From Pseudomonas gingeri (GTDB lineage: Bacteria; Pseudomonadota; Gammaproteobacteria; Pseudomonadales; Pseudomonadaceae): 64,000 bases of DNA. The stretch lies in contig NZ_JACAPR010000028.1 of assembly GCF_013385635.1 (NCBI RefSeq), forward strand, positions 62,001 to 126,000, given 5' to 3'. Below are positions 18,097-25,669 of the stretch, one piece after another. Every line of letters starts with the position of its first letter. Within the stretch, counting starts at the first letter, position 1. The position numbers and the translations under genes are program-made. A model generated the notes under the pieces. The model was not told the origin of the DNA, searched no databases, and saw nothing but the letters and a program-made list of their open reading frames with translations.

Positions 18097-18888
18097 TTAC
18101 TGGCCGATAAAATGGGCGGTGCGTTTTTCCACGGCGGCTTGCAGCGCTTCGACGCCATCGCGGCTGCGGCCGCAGAGCAGCCCGGCGGCCTGCTCGGCCT
18201 GGAGCTGCTCGGCCAGACTGCGCTGGGCACCCTCGCGGATCAGCACCTTGGTCTGGGCAAAGGCGAAGGTCGGGCCCGCCGCCAGCCGGGCGGCCAGTTC
18301 CGTGGCGCTGGCAAGCAGTTGCTCGTCGGCGCAGACTTCGCTCACCAGGCCGCTGGCCAGGGCACGGTCGGCGCCCCAGAGTTCATCGAGGAACAACAGG
18401 CGCTTGGCCTGCTCGCTACCGATCAGGCGTGGCAGGTGCCAGCTGGCACCGGCATCCGGCGAATAGGCCATGCTGGTGTAGCCGGCCTTGAAACGTGCCG
18501 ACTGCGCGGCCAGGCGGAAATCGCAGCACAGGGTCAGGTCCATCCCGGCGCCCACCGCCGTACCGTTGATGGCGGCAATGGTCGGCTTGGCGAAACTGTG
18601 CAGGCGGTTCATCAGGACATGGGCGGTTTCGGTCCAGCCGTAAGTCTCGAGGATGCCGCGGCGTTCGGCATCGGCCCATTCGGCCAGGTCCGCGCCGGCA
18701 CAGAAGCTGCGGCCGCTGCCGGTCAATACCAGCACCCGTACCGTCGGGTCGGCTTCGTGGCGATCGAGCAGTTCGATCAACGACTTGAGGGTGGGAATAT
18801 CCAGTGCATTGCGTTGCTCGGGACGGTTGAGAGTAATCCGGGCAATACCGGCCTCGACCGTGTCGAGCAGTGTCGGATAGGAGGTCAT
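18097..18888 (-). CDS. Enoyl-CoA hydratase/isomerase family protein, PaaG-like active site
   Basis: A 263-residue crotonase-fold protein. The oxyanion-hole segments GSGRSFCAGADL and INGTAVGAGMDLTLCCDFRLA are intact. The first catalytic glutamate of true hydratases is absent (KAGYTSMAYSPDAGASW), and an aspartate sits in the PDxG motif, as in PaaG and related isomerases. Isomerisation or another crotonase reaction is therefore as likely as hydration. It is the first gene of the hydratase-dehydrogenase-ligase operon. Its leader (AAGACGAGGGC before the ATG) resembles that of the aruI-like gene, and its promoter carries the shared palindrome. Confidence 0.88.
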   Translation of the reverse strand: MTSYPTLLDTVEAGIARITLNRPEQRNALDIPTLKSLIELLDRHEADPTVRVLVLTGSGRSFCAGADLAEWADAERRGILETYGWTETAHVLMNRLHSFAKPTIAAINGTAVGAGMDLTLCCDFRLAAQSARFKAGYTSMAYSPDAGASWHLPRLIGSEQAKRLLFLDELWGADRALASGLVSEVCADEQLLASATELAARLAAGPTFAFAQTKVLIREGAQRSLAEQLQAEQAAGLLCGRSRDGVEALQAAVEKRTAHFIGQ

Positions 18889-18919
18889 GCAGGGCCCTCG
18901 TCTTATTGTTTTTGAGCGT

Positions 18920-18972
18920 GAGGTGAAGTGCTGGAGTCGATACTAAACAAGTGTTCAGTAACACTGCAAACG
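18920..18972 (-). promoter_or_regulatory. Promoter of the hydratase-dehydrogenase-ligase operon with operator palindrome
   Basis: On the minus strand TTGCAG, an 18-base spacer and TAGTAT form a plausible sigma-70 promoter. The palindrome TGAACA-N2-TGTTTA (18944-18957) fills the spacer and reaches the -10. The flanking TATCG and TA bases are also shared with the copy at 1507-1520, and the operator-to-start distance is similar (56 versus 49 bases). Confidence 0.55.
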
Positions 18973-19064
18973 CCCGGAAAAGTCCGCAGGGCTGTGGATT
19001 TTCAGAGCAAGTCATTGATTGGAAATGGGATTTAAAAAATCGACAGCCATGCTGCAGGGCCAGT

Positions 19065-19083
19065 TGTTACATCTTCGAACAAC
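19065..19083. promoter_or_regulatory. Direct-repeat element matching the one upstream of aruI
   Basis: TGTTACATCTTCGAACA differs from the copy at 1627-1643 by one base and has the half-sites ACATC and ACAAC 10 bases apart. It starts 108 bases from the end of the operator; the other copy starts 107 bases away. The conserved spacing argues for a functional pair, perhaps an activator site for the response regulator encoded at 7174-7905. Confidence 0.4.
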
Positions 19084-19114
19084 TCCCCTGCTGGCGGCAG
19101 TGAATGTGACATCG

Positions 19115-19208
19115 CGATCGCCGGCAAGCCGGCTCCTACACAGGTCCGTGCTGCGCCGCTGGATAGGGTCAAGCCTTGTCCCCCGTGGGAGCCGGCTTGC
19201 CGGCGATG
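19115..19208. repeat. Paired inverted REP elements between divergent genes
   Basis: GATCGCCGGCAAGCCGGCTCCTACA (19116-19140) is answered by GTGGGAGCCGGCTTGCCGGCGATGG (19185-19208). The pair lies in the 452-base gap between the hydratase operon and the MFS gene. The rest of that gap holds the promoter elements listed above and an AT-rich stretch near 19030-19040. Confidence 0.88.
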
Positions 19209-19340
19209 GCGACCGGACAATCGGCACAGAGGTAGCGAATAATCAACGTGGCTGATATCAACTATGCCTGTGACAGCCTTACACCGCCGCCGGGCAATCA
19301 CTAGACTCGCCCACCTCACCTGCTCCAGAGCCTTGCAACC

Positions 19341-20543
19341 ATGCCGACCCACTCCCATGCCGCGCCCGCTATGACCCGTGCCCTGGTGATGCTGTTCGCC
19401 TTCTGCTGCGGCGCCATCGTGGCCAATATCTACTACGCCCAGCCGATCATCGAGCTGATCGCCCCGGACCTCGGCATCTCAGCCCACAGCGCCAGCCTGA
19501 TCGTCTCCCTGACCCAGATCGGCTATGCCCTGGGCCTGTTCTTCCTGGTGCCGCTGGGTGACCTGCTGGAAAACCGCAAATTGATGCTCTGCACTGCCCT
19601 GATCTCGGTGATCAGCCTGGTGGCGGCCGGCCTGGCCCAACAGCCAGGCGTATTCCTGGTGGTGTCGCTGCTGATCGGTTTCAGTTCGGTGTCGGTACAG
19701 ATCCTGATTCCCCTGGCCGCGCACCTGGCTCCCGAGGAATCCCGTGGCCGCGTGGTCGGCGGGATCATGGGCGGCCTGTTGCTGGGCATCCTGTTGGCCC
19801 GGCCGCTGTCCAGCGTGATCGCCGATCACTTCGGCTGGCGCACGGTATTTATCGCCGCCGCCGTGCTGATGCTGTTCATCATGCTGGTGATCCTGGTCAC
19901 CATGCCCAAGCGCCAGCCCAGCCACAGCGCGACCTACGGCCAGTTGCTGGCCTCGCTGGGGCATCTGTTCCGCCGGCAACCGGTGCTGCGCCAGCGGGCG
20001 CTGTACCAGGGCCTGATGTTCGCCACCTTCAGTCTGTTCTGGACCGCCGTACCGCTGGAACTGTCGCGGGTTCATGGCCTGTCGCAATCGGAGATCGCGC
20101 TGTTTGCCCTGGTCGGCGCAATGGGCGCCATCGCCGCCCCCATCGCCGGTCGCCTGGCGGATGCCGGACACACCCACCGGGCGTCCTGGCTGGCCATGCT
20201 GCTGGCGACCCTGAGCTTTGCCCCGGCACTGATCCATCCGGCCTACAGCGTGATCGGCCTGGCGGCAACCGGGGTGCTGCTGGACTTCGCGGTGCAGATG
20301 AACATGGTGCTCGGACAGCGCTCCGTCTATGCCCTTGACGCGGCCAGTCGCGGCCGACTCAACGCCTTGTACATGACCAGTATCTTTATCGGCGGCGCCA
20401 TCGGCTCGGCCCTGGCCAGCACGCTGTATGAACAGGGCGGCTGGCTGGCGATCATGGCGGTGGGTAGTGCCCTGCCGCTGTTGGCGCTGTTGAGTTTCCT
20501 GATGGTTGCGAGCCGGAGCAAGCGTCGATTGTCGCTGGCCTAG
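19341..20543 (+). CDS. MFS transporter (drug/metabolite efflux type)
   Basis: A 400-residue inner-membrane protein with about 12 hydrophobic segments. It begins MTRALVMLFAFCCGAIVANIYYAQPIIELIAPDLGIS and has an MFS motif A variant, PLGDLLENRKLMLCTALISV. The YYAQP start is typical of a group of proton-driven exporters that includes YybO/YdhP-like proteins. The start at 19341 is weakly supported by a ribosome site; the ATG ten codons later is an alternative. It is transcribed away from the catabolic island and is probably monocistronic. Substrate unknown. Confidence 0.85.
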   Translation: MPTHSHAAPAMTRALVMLFAFCCGAIVANIYYAQPIIELIAPDLGISAHSASLIVSLTQIGYALGLFFLVPLGDLLENRKLMLCTALISVISLVAAGLAQQPGVFLVVSLLIGFSSVSVQILIPLAAHLAPEESRGRVVGGIMGGLLLGILLARPLSSVIADHFGWRTVFIAAAVLMLFIMLVILVTMPKRQPSHSATYGQLLASLGHLFRRQPVLRQRALYQGLMFATFSLFWTAVPLELSRVHGLSQSEIALFALVGAMGAIAAPIAGRLADAGHTHRASWLAMLLATLSFAPALIHPAYSVIGLAATGVLLDFAVQMNMVLGQRSVYALDAASRGRLNALYMTSIFIGGAIGSALASTLYEQGGWLAIMAVGSALPLLALLSFLMVASRSKRRLSLA

Positions 20544-20604
20544 AGGTGATTGCGGGCGGTAGCCCTTGTATGATCTGCGCTTTGCCCACCACAAGGCGTG
20601 GATC

Positions 20605-21201
20605 ATGACCGCAACCAAAGACCGGGTTCGTATCGTCGACAGCACCGTCCTCTCGGACGACTGGTACCTGCTGAAGAAAACCACCTTCGACTTCCTGCGC
20701 AGCGACGGCACCTGGCAACGGCAGAGCCGCGAGACCTACGACCGGGGCAATGGCGCGACCATCCTGCTGTTCAACCGGGAAAAACAGACCGTGGTGCTGA
20801 CCCGGCAGTTCCGTTTCCCGGTATTCGTCAACGGCCACGACGGCATGCTGGTGGAAGCCGCCGCCGGTCTGCTGGAAAACGCCTCGCCCGAGGACCGCAT
20901 CCGCGCCGAAGCCGAGGAAGAAACCGGCTACCGAGTACAGAACGTACAGAAGATCTTCGAGGCCTTCATGAGCCCCGGCTCAGTGACCGAGAAGCTGCAT
21001 TTCTTCCTCGGCGAATACGATGGCGCCAGCAAGGTCAGCCACGGTGGCGGCCTGGAGGCCGAAGGCGAGGACCTGGAGGTACTGGAACTGTCCCTGGACG
21101 ACGCACTGCAAGCCGTGCGCAGGGGCGAGATCGTCGATGCCAAGACCATCATGCTGTTGCAGTACGTGGCCTTGAACAAGACTCTCGAATCGCCACGCTG
21201 A
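20605..21201 (+). CDS. nudK: GDP-mannose pyrophosphatase, Nudix family
   Basis: A 198-residue Nudix hydrolase closely resembling E. coli NudK, which cleaves GDP-mannose to GMP and mannose 1-phosphate. Shared segments include RETYDRGNGATILLFN, TVVLTRQFRFPVFVNG, the Nudix box with EAAAGLLEN...RIRAEAEEETGY, and the tail LEVLELSLDDALQAVRRGEIVDAKTIMLLQY. The ATG at 20605 matches the start of the family; the frame stays open 13 codons upstream, without a convincing ribosome site. It is followed 27 bases later by the lipase-like gene. Confidence 0.88.
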   Translation: MTATKDRVRIVDSTVLSDDWYLLKKTTFDFLRSDGTWQRQSRETYDRGNGATILLFNREKQTVVLTRQFRFPVFVNGHDGMLVEAAAGLLENASPEDRIRAEAEEETGYRVQNVQKIFEAFMSPGSVTEKLHFFLGEYDGASKVSHGGGLEAEGEDLEVLELSLDDALQAVRRGEIVDAKTIMLLQYVALNKTLESPR

Positions 21202-21228
21202 AGACCACACGCCTGAAGGACAACCGCC

Positions 21229-22473
21229 ATGAGCAGGACCCGCTATCAATGGCTCGGCATGCTGTGGCTGATCACCGGCCCTGGCATCTCCAGCGTGCGG
21301 GCCGAACCACTGCAAGATGCGCACGACCCTGGCGTTTCGAGCTTTTATGAATGGACCGCAAAGGTGCCCGGCAAACCTGGCCAGTTACTGCGCACAGAGC
21401 CACTGACGCCACAGCAGAGCCTGGCCGAAGCCGGACGCAATATCCGCCTCTTGTATACCTCGACCGATGGCGTCGGCAACCCGCTGCCGAACGTCGTCTC
21501 CGGGGCGCTGTTCATCCCCGGGGGTACGCCGCCCAAGGGTGGCTGGCCGCTGATGGCCTGGGCCCACGGCACCGTCGGTAGCGCCGACGTCTGCGCACCG
21601 TCGCTGACCCGACGCAGCGAACGCGACAGCCGATATCTCAATCACTGGCTGGCGCAGGGCTACGCGATCGTCGCCACCGATTACCAGGGCCTCGGAACAC
21701 CCGGCCCGCATCCCTACGGACTCACCCGCCCGCTGGCCTACAACACCCTCGACAGCATCCGCGCGGTCGTCCACGACAACTTCGCGCTGTCGACCCGGGT
21801 CGTCGTATTCGGCCAGTCCCAGGGTGGCCGTGCCGCCTTCGCCACGGCGGTCTATGCGAAAACCTACGCGCCGGAGCTCGACATCGTCGGCGTGGTGGCG
21901 ACCGGCACACCCTATGCCGCCGTTCACCAGCGCGCCGCCAATCGGGAACGGAGCAATGCCCACGGCTCGGTGGTGCCAACCTTCGCCTACAACCTGCTGC
22001 GACTCGACACCGCAAGATTGCTCGATCCTTCGTTTGTGCCGACGGACTACCTGAACGAACAGGCGATCCCGACCTATGAACTGAGCCGACGCGGATGCCT
22101 GCACGAGATCGAGCAGCAAGTCGTCGCGAACAAGCTGACCTTCGACAACAGCTTCAAGCGTTCGCCAAAGGCGGCTTTCGCGGCCATTACCCAGGCAGCG
22201 GCCTATCCGACGCTGAAGTCGGATATCCCGATCTTCATCGGCACCGGCGGCAAGGACCGCGATGTCTTCGTGCCGGATCAGAAGGCCCTGGTCAGGGACA
22301 CCTGCAAAGCGGGTAACCGCATCGAATGGCACCTCTATCCGCAACTCGATCATTCGGCAACCGTCAATGGCTCGCTGCCCGATTCGACCCGGTTCGTCGC
22401 CAGGGCCTTTGCCGGCGAGTGGATCGCCGGCAATTGCGCGACTAAGGCTCCCCTATCCGACTCAGACAGGTGA
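21229..22473 (+). CDS. Exported alpha/beta hydrolase, secretory lipase-like
   Basis: A 414-residue protein with an N-terminal signal peptide (about 1-26, ending near SSVRA). The nucleophile elbow is GQSQGGRAAF. Upstream lies the HGTVGSADVCAPS segment, whose HG may contribute to the oxyanion hole. Further on there are DRDVFVP and LDHSATV, which provide a candidate acid and histidine for the triad. The pattern resembles secretory lipases and acyl esterases. Two cysteines near the C-terminus may form disulfides in the periplasm. The stop overlaps the convergent nadE stop by 12 bases. Confidence 0.8.
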   Translation: MSRTRYQWLGMLWLITGPGISSVRAEPLQDAHDPGVSSFYEWTAKVPGKPGQLLRTEPLTPQQSLAEAGRNIRLLYTSTDGVGNPLPNVVSGALFIPGGTPPKGGWPLMAWAHGTVGSADVCAPSLTRRSERDSRYLNHWLAQGYAIVATDYQGLGTPGPHPYGLTRPLAYNTLDSIRAVVHDNFALSTRVVVFGQSQGGRAAFATAVYAKTYAPELDIVGVVATGTPYAAVHQRAANRERSNAHGSVVPTFAYNLLRLDTARLLDPSFVPTDYLNEQAIPTYELSRRGCLHEIEQQVVANKLTFDNSFKRSPKAAFAAITQAAAYPTLKSDIPIFIGTGGKDRDVFVPDQKALVRDTCKAGNRIEWHLYPQLDHSATVNGSLPDSTRFVARAFAGEWIAGNCATKAPLSDSDR

Positions 22474-23289
22474 ATACGGCAAGGCCCGCTTGTGCGCCGT
22501 CCGGGCGTAGGCCGTCTCGATGATCGCACGGGCCTGGTCCGACACCGGCTGTCCCAGCAGGTAGGCATCGATTTCGGCATAGGTGCAACCATAGGCGACC
22601 TCGTCCGGCTTGCCGGGTACCAGCTCTTCCAGGTCGGCCGTCGGCGCCTTGTACACCAGTTGCTCCGGCGCCCCCAGGGCCGACGCCAACCGCCGCACCT
22701 GGCCCTTGGTCAGACCGGACAAAGGTGCCAGGTCGCAGGCACCGTCACCGAACTTGGTGAAGAAGCCCATCAGCGCCTCCGCCGCGTGATCCGTGCCCAC
22801 CACCAGCCCGTTGACGAAGTTGGCAAGCGCGTACTGGGTCATCATCCGCGCCCGGGCCTTGACGTTGCCCTTGACGAAATCCACCTGCACCGGCGTTACC
22901 TGCAGGCCCTCGACGTCAACGCTGTCCATCAAGCCCTCCACACAGGCCGAGATATTCGCGGTGCGGGTCTGGTCGGGCCGGATAAACGCCAGGGAGGCCT
23001 GGGCATCGCGCTCATCAGCCTGGCTCCGGTACGGCAGGCGCATGGCGATAAACCGCGCCGTGCCGCCCTCCTCCCGCAACTGCTCGACCGCCAACTGGCA
23101 CAACCGACCGGCCGTCAACGAGTCGACACCACCACTGATGCCCAGCACCAGCGCCTGGCAACCGGAACGTTTCAGGGTGGCCTTGATAAAGTCGATGCGA
23201 CGGTTCGTCTCTATCGCCTCATCGCCCTGGGCCAATTGCCGGTTCACTCCCAGCGCCATGGCAATACGATCCTGATTCGTGGTCCCCAT
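22462..23289 (-). CDS. nadE: NAD+ synthetase, ammonia-dependent
   Basis: A 275-residue NAD synthetase that amidates nicotinic acid adenine dinucleotide at the last step of NAD synthesis. The ATP pyrophosphatase motif LGISGGVDSLTAGR is intact, followed by GTDHAAEALMGFFTKFGDGACDLAPLSGLTKGQVR and PTADLEELVPGKPDEVAYGCTYAEID. The absence of a glutaminase domain marks it as the ammonia-dependent form, like E. coli NadE. It is the third gene of pncA-pncB-nadE, one base after the pncB stop, so translation is coupled. Control probably comes from the NrtR-type operator upstream of pncA. Confidence 0.95.
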   Translation of the reverse strand: MGTTNQDRIAMALGVNRQLAQGDEAIETNRRIDFIKATLKRSGCQALVLGISGGVDSLTAGRLCQLAVEQLREEGGTARFIAMRLPYRSQADERDAQASLAFIRPDQTRTANISACVEGLMDSVDVEGLQVTPVQVDFVKGNVKARARMMTQYALANFVNGLVVGTDHAAEALMGFFTKFGDGACDLAPLSGLTKGQVRRLASALGAPEQLVYKAPTADLEELVPGKPDEVAYGCTYAEIDAYLLGQPVSDQARAIIETAYARTAHKRALPYSPV

Positions 23290-23290
23290 C

Positions 23291-24520
23291 TCACACCTCC
23301 AGTCGCCGGTTGATTTCAGTCACGTTGAACACCTGCGCCGCATAGCGCAGGAACGACGGGTCTTCACAGACGTTCTTCACCGGGTCATCGGAAAACTTCA
23401 CCACCGGCTCGCCGTGAACCCGCACCAGCTTCATCACGATGCTCAACGGTTCGACCCCATCGACATCGCAGGCCAGGCTGGTGCCCATGCCGAAACCGAA
23501 GCGCGCCTTGCCGCGGATGTGGCGCAGGATCGGCAGGCATTTCTCGAAATTCAGGCCATCGGAAAACATCAGGTCCTTGGTCATCGGATCGATCCCCAGT
23601 TGCGCATAACGCGCCAGCACCTTGTCGGCCCAGACGATCGGATCCCCCGAGTCCTGGCGCAGGCCGTCGTAGAGCTTGGCGAAATACAGGTCGAAATCCT
23701 TGAGGAAAAAATCGGTACTGATGCAGTCGGTCAAAGCGATGCCGAGACGCCCGCGGTATTCACGTATCCAGTTCTCCAGGGCGGCGTTCTGGCTTTCCCG
23801 CAGCCGCCCGAGTTGCTGGTGCACCATCAACCATTGGTGGGCCATGGTGCCGATCAATGGCAGATCGAACTCATAGGCCAGGTGCGCATTGCTGGTGCCG
23901 ACGAATACACCGGGGAAGTCGCGCCGCATGATATCCACCACCTCGCGCTGGGCCCGGAAGGACAGGCGGCGACGGGTCGAGAAGTCCGATACCCGCAGGT
24001 CGGCCAACTCGTCCCGGCTGAGATATTTCTCCAGCCACTCGAACTTCTGGTAGAGCTTGCGGCTGACGTCTTCCAGCGTCACTTGCGGGTATCTGTCGCG
24101 GTTGCGCAATTCGCTGACCAGGGCCAGCACCGGCTGTTCGAACATGATGCAATGCAACATCGGGCCACGGACGCGGATACTCAACTGACCGTCGACCTCG
24201 CTGACCTGGATGTAGCGCAGGTTGAAGCGGAACAGGCCGAGGAACTGCTCGAAGTCCGGGGTCAGGTATTCGCGAAAACGCCGGTTGAAGAGGAAACGCA
24301 GCTCACCTTCGCGCATCTGCAGGCCGGCGAGTTTTTCCAGCTCGCTGCGCAGCTCGGGAATCAGGTGGCCGAGTTTTTCCCGGGAGCGCACGATGAACTG
24401 GTATTCCACCTCGACGTTGGGGTGCTGGTGCAACACTCCCTGCATCATGGTAAAGGTGTAGTAATCGGTGTCCAGCAGCCCCTGGATGATGCCGCCTTCA
24501 CGATTGAACGCACTTTCCAT
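23291..24520 (-). CDS. pncB: Nicotinate phosphoribosyltransferase
   Basis: A 409-residue salvage enzyme that joins nicotinate to phosphoribosyl pyrophosphate to make nicotinate mononucleotide. It is of the short PncB type, with the N-terminal LLDTDYYTFTMMQGVLHQHPNVEVEYQF, the central FSTRRRLSFRAQREVVDIM, GTSNAHLAYEFDLPLIGTMAHQW and the phosphoribosyl-binding region FSDGLNFEKCLPILRHI. The ATG follows AAGGAG and lies three bases after the pncA stop. It takes the nicotinate produced by the nicotinamidase upstream. Confidence 0.95.
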   Translation of the reverse strand: MESAFNREGGIIQGLLDTDYYTFTMMQGVLHQHPNVEVEYQFIVRSREKLGHLIPELRSELEKLAGLQMREGELRFLFNRRFREYLTPDFEQFLGLFRFNLRYIQVSEVDGQLSIRVRGPMLHCIMFEQPVLALVSELRNRDRYPQVTLEDVSRKLYQKFEWLEKYLSRDELADLRVSDFSTRRRLSFRAQREVVDIMRRDFPGVFVGTSNAHLAYEFDLPLIGTMAHQWLMVHQQLGRLRESQNAALENWIREYRGRLGIALTDCISTDFFLKDFDLYFAKLYDGLRQDSGDPIVWADKVLARYAQLGIDPMTKDLMFSDGLNFEKCLPILRHIRGKARFGFGMGTSLACDVDGVEPLSIVMKLVRVHGEPVVKFSDDPVKNVCEDPSFLRYAAQVFNVTEINRRLEV

Positions 24521-24523
24521 GAC

Positions 24524-25177
24524 TTACTCCTTGTGGCCGGCCACGCGGGCCAATTGTTCGCGACTGTTGACGACCTCGATACGCGCCTGTTGCAGGTCGT
24601 GGACCGCCTGCCGTGCTCCGTCGGCGCTGATGGCACGACAGGCCGGCAGGTAGACGATGACCTTGAACCCTGCTCCCGCCAGTTGCAGTGCGGTGGTCTT
24701 GACGCAGAAGTCCAGGGCCAGCCCGCCGACGATCACCTGGCGGACCCGTTGTGCGCCGAGGTACTCGATCACACCCGTGGAAAGCTTGTGCTGCAGGTCA
24801 TGGAAACACGCGCCGTAGGGGTGCAACGCCGGCTCCACGCCCTTCCAGATGAAGTAGTCGTAGTCCTGGGGTTCGGGCAGTTCATCGAGCAAGGTGAAGC
24901 CCGCCGTGCCGGGAACGCAATGACTGACCCAGGTCAGGTCGGCGTGCTCCAGGCCGGTGGGCTTGAGCATCTGTGCGTGGGACTCGACCACCCAGGGCGC
25001 CTGGGGACTGTGGGCGTCCTTGCTGCCGACGCGGATCGCAGCCAGCGAAGCCATGAAGTTCAGCTCGGCACCGATCAGGTGACCGCCCACCACCGGCAGC
25101 TCATCCGGACAGAGCGGCGTGAAACCTTTCTGGGCATCGACATCAAAGGCGGCGGTCTTCATCACTTGAGCATTCAT
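24524..25177 (-). CDS. pncA: Nicotinamidase, isochorismatase-like fold
   Basis: A 217-residue cysteine hydrolase that converts nicotinamide to nicotinate. The triad can be placed: Asp in AAFDVDAQKGF, Lys in FIWKGVEP and Cys in GGLALDFCVKTTALQLAGAGF. The metal-binding DAHSP segment is also present. The ATG at 25177 follows GGGAGAA; the open frame extends nine codons further but without support. It is the first gene of the pncA-pncB-nadE operon and is transcribed divergently from the truncated nadD-like gene and nrtR. Confidence 0.92.
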   Translation of the reverse strand: MNAQVMKTAAFDVDAQKGFTPLCPDELPVVGGHLIGAELNFMASLAAIRVGSKDAHSPQAPWVVESHAQMLKPTGLEHADLTWVSHCVPGTAGFTLLDELPEPQDYDYFIWKGVEPALHPYGACFHDLQHKLSTGVIEYLGAQRVRQVIVGGLALDFCVKTTALQLAGAGFKVIVYLPACRAISADGARQAVHDLQQARIEVVNSREQLARVAGHKE

Positions 25178-25204
25178 GGCAGTTCTCCCTTTGCGATGAA
25201 ACAA

Positions 25205-25223
25205 AGGTACATGTCATGTACTT
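25205..25223. promoter_or_regulatory. Candidate NrtR operator upstream of pncA
   Basis: AGGTAC-ATGTCAT-GTACTT, a 6-7-6 palindrome whose core GTACATGTCATGTAC is perfect apart from the central base. It lies 28 bases upstream of the pncA start. Its architecture matches the site at 25303-25321 in front of the nrtR operon. Confidence 0.6.
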
Positions 25224-25302
25224 TCAAATCAAGCATGACAACAAAATTTGTTTCCAATCCTTATCGTAATTATTCATGCTGAAAACACACCACTTGCAAC
25301 AT

Positions 25303-25321
25303 AGGTACACGACAAGTACCT
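25303..25321. promoter_or_regulatory. Candidate NrtR operator upstream of the nadD-like/nrtR operon
   Basis: AGGTAC-ACGACAA-GTACCT has perfect 6-base arms and the same 7-base spacing as the site at 25205. It ends about 20 bases before the start at 25342, where a repressor would give autoregulation. Confidence 0.6.
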
Positions 25322-25341
25322 TAAGGCCAAAGGAGACTATC

Positions 25342-25668
25342 ATGTACGAACTCGCGGTCTACGGCGGCGCCTTCAATCCTCCCCACGCCGGTCACGCCCA
25401 GGTGATGATCGAAGCGTCCCGCCATGCCCGTTCGGTATGGGTGGTGCCTTCCTTCAGGCATCCCCACGGCAAGCGCATGGCCGATTACGAGCGGCGCCTG
25501 GGCTGGCTGCAAGGAATCGTCGAGCAGGTCCGCCCGGACTGCTCGTCGGCGATTTCGGTATGCCGGATCGAGCAGCGACTGGCCCAGGGCGAAACGGTGC
25601 CCACCCAGTGGATGGCACCGGGGATGGATCCGGTAGACTATGGCCTCTATGCCGCACACAGGACTTGA
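25342..25668 (+). pseudogene. Truncated NadD-like nucleotidyltransferase (N-terminal half only)
   Basis: A 108-residue frame with an AGGAG ribosome site, starting MYELAVYGGAFNPPHAGHAQVM, the GxFxPxHxGH nucleotide-binding motif of nicotinate-nucleotide adenylyltransferases. It continues with HGKRMADYERRLGWL, typical of the second NadD-like proteins near NrtR. Family members run to about 190-215 residues. This one stops after about 105, so the second half of the Rossmann fold and the C-terminal ISST-type motif are missing. I found no continuation in another frame before nrtR starts one base later. The deletion may have removed activity, while the leader and coupling to nrtR were kept. Confidence 0.7.
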
Positions 25669-25669
25669 T

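Noticed and set aside
9466..18915. Several very long open frames on the plus strand, up to about 800 codons, over the transporter, ligase and dehydrogenase genes.
   Set aside because: They lie antisense to complete, well-conserved genes with motifs and ribosome sites. Long antisense frames are common in GC-rich codon usage, and their proteins (rich in Gln, His, Arg, Gly) show no domain.
23279..25282. A 667-codon plus-strand frame over nadE, pncB and pncA.
   Set aside because: Antisense to three genes with intact catalytic motifs. The predicted product is low-complexity and has no ribosome site.
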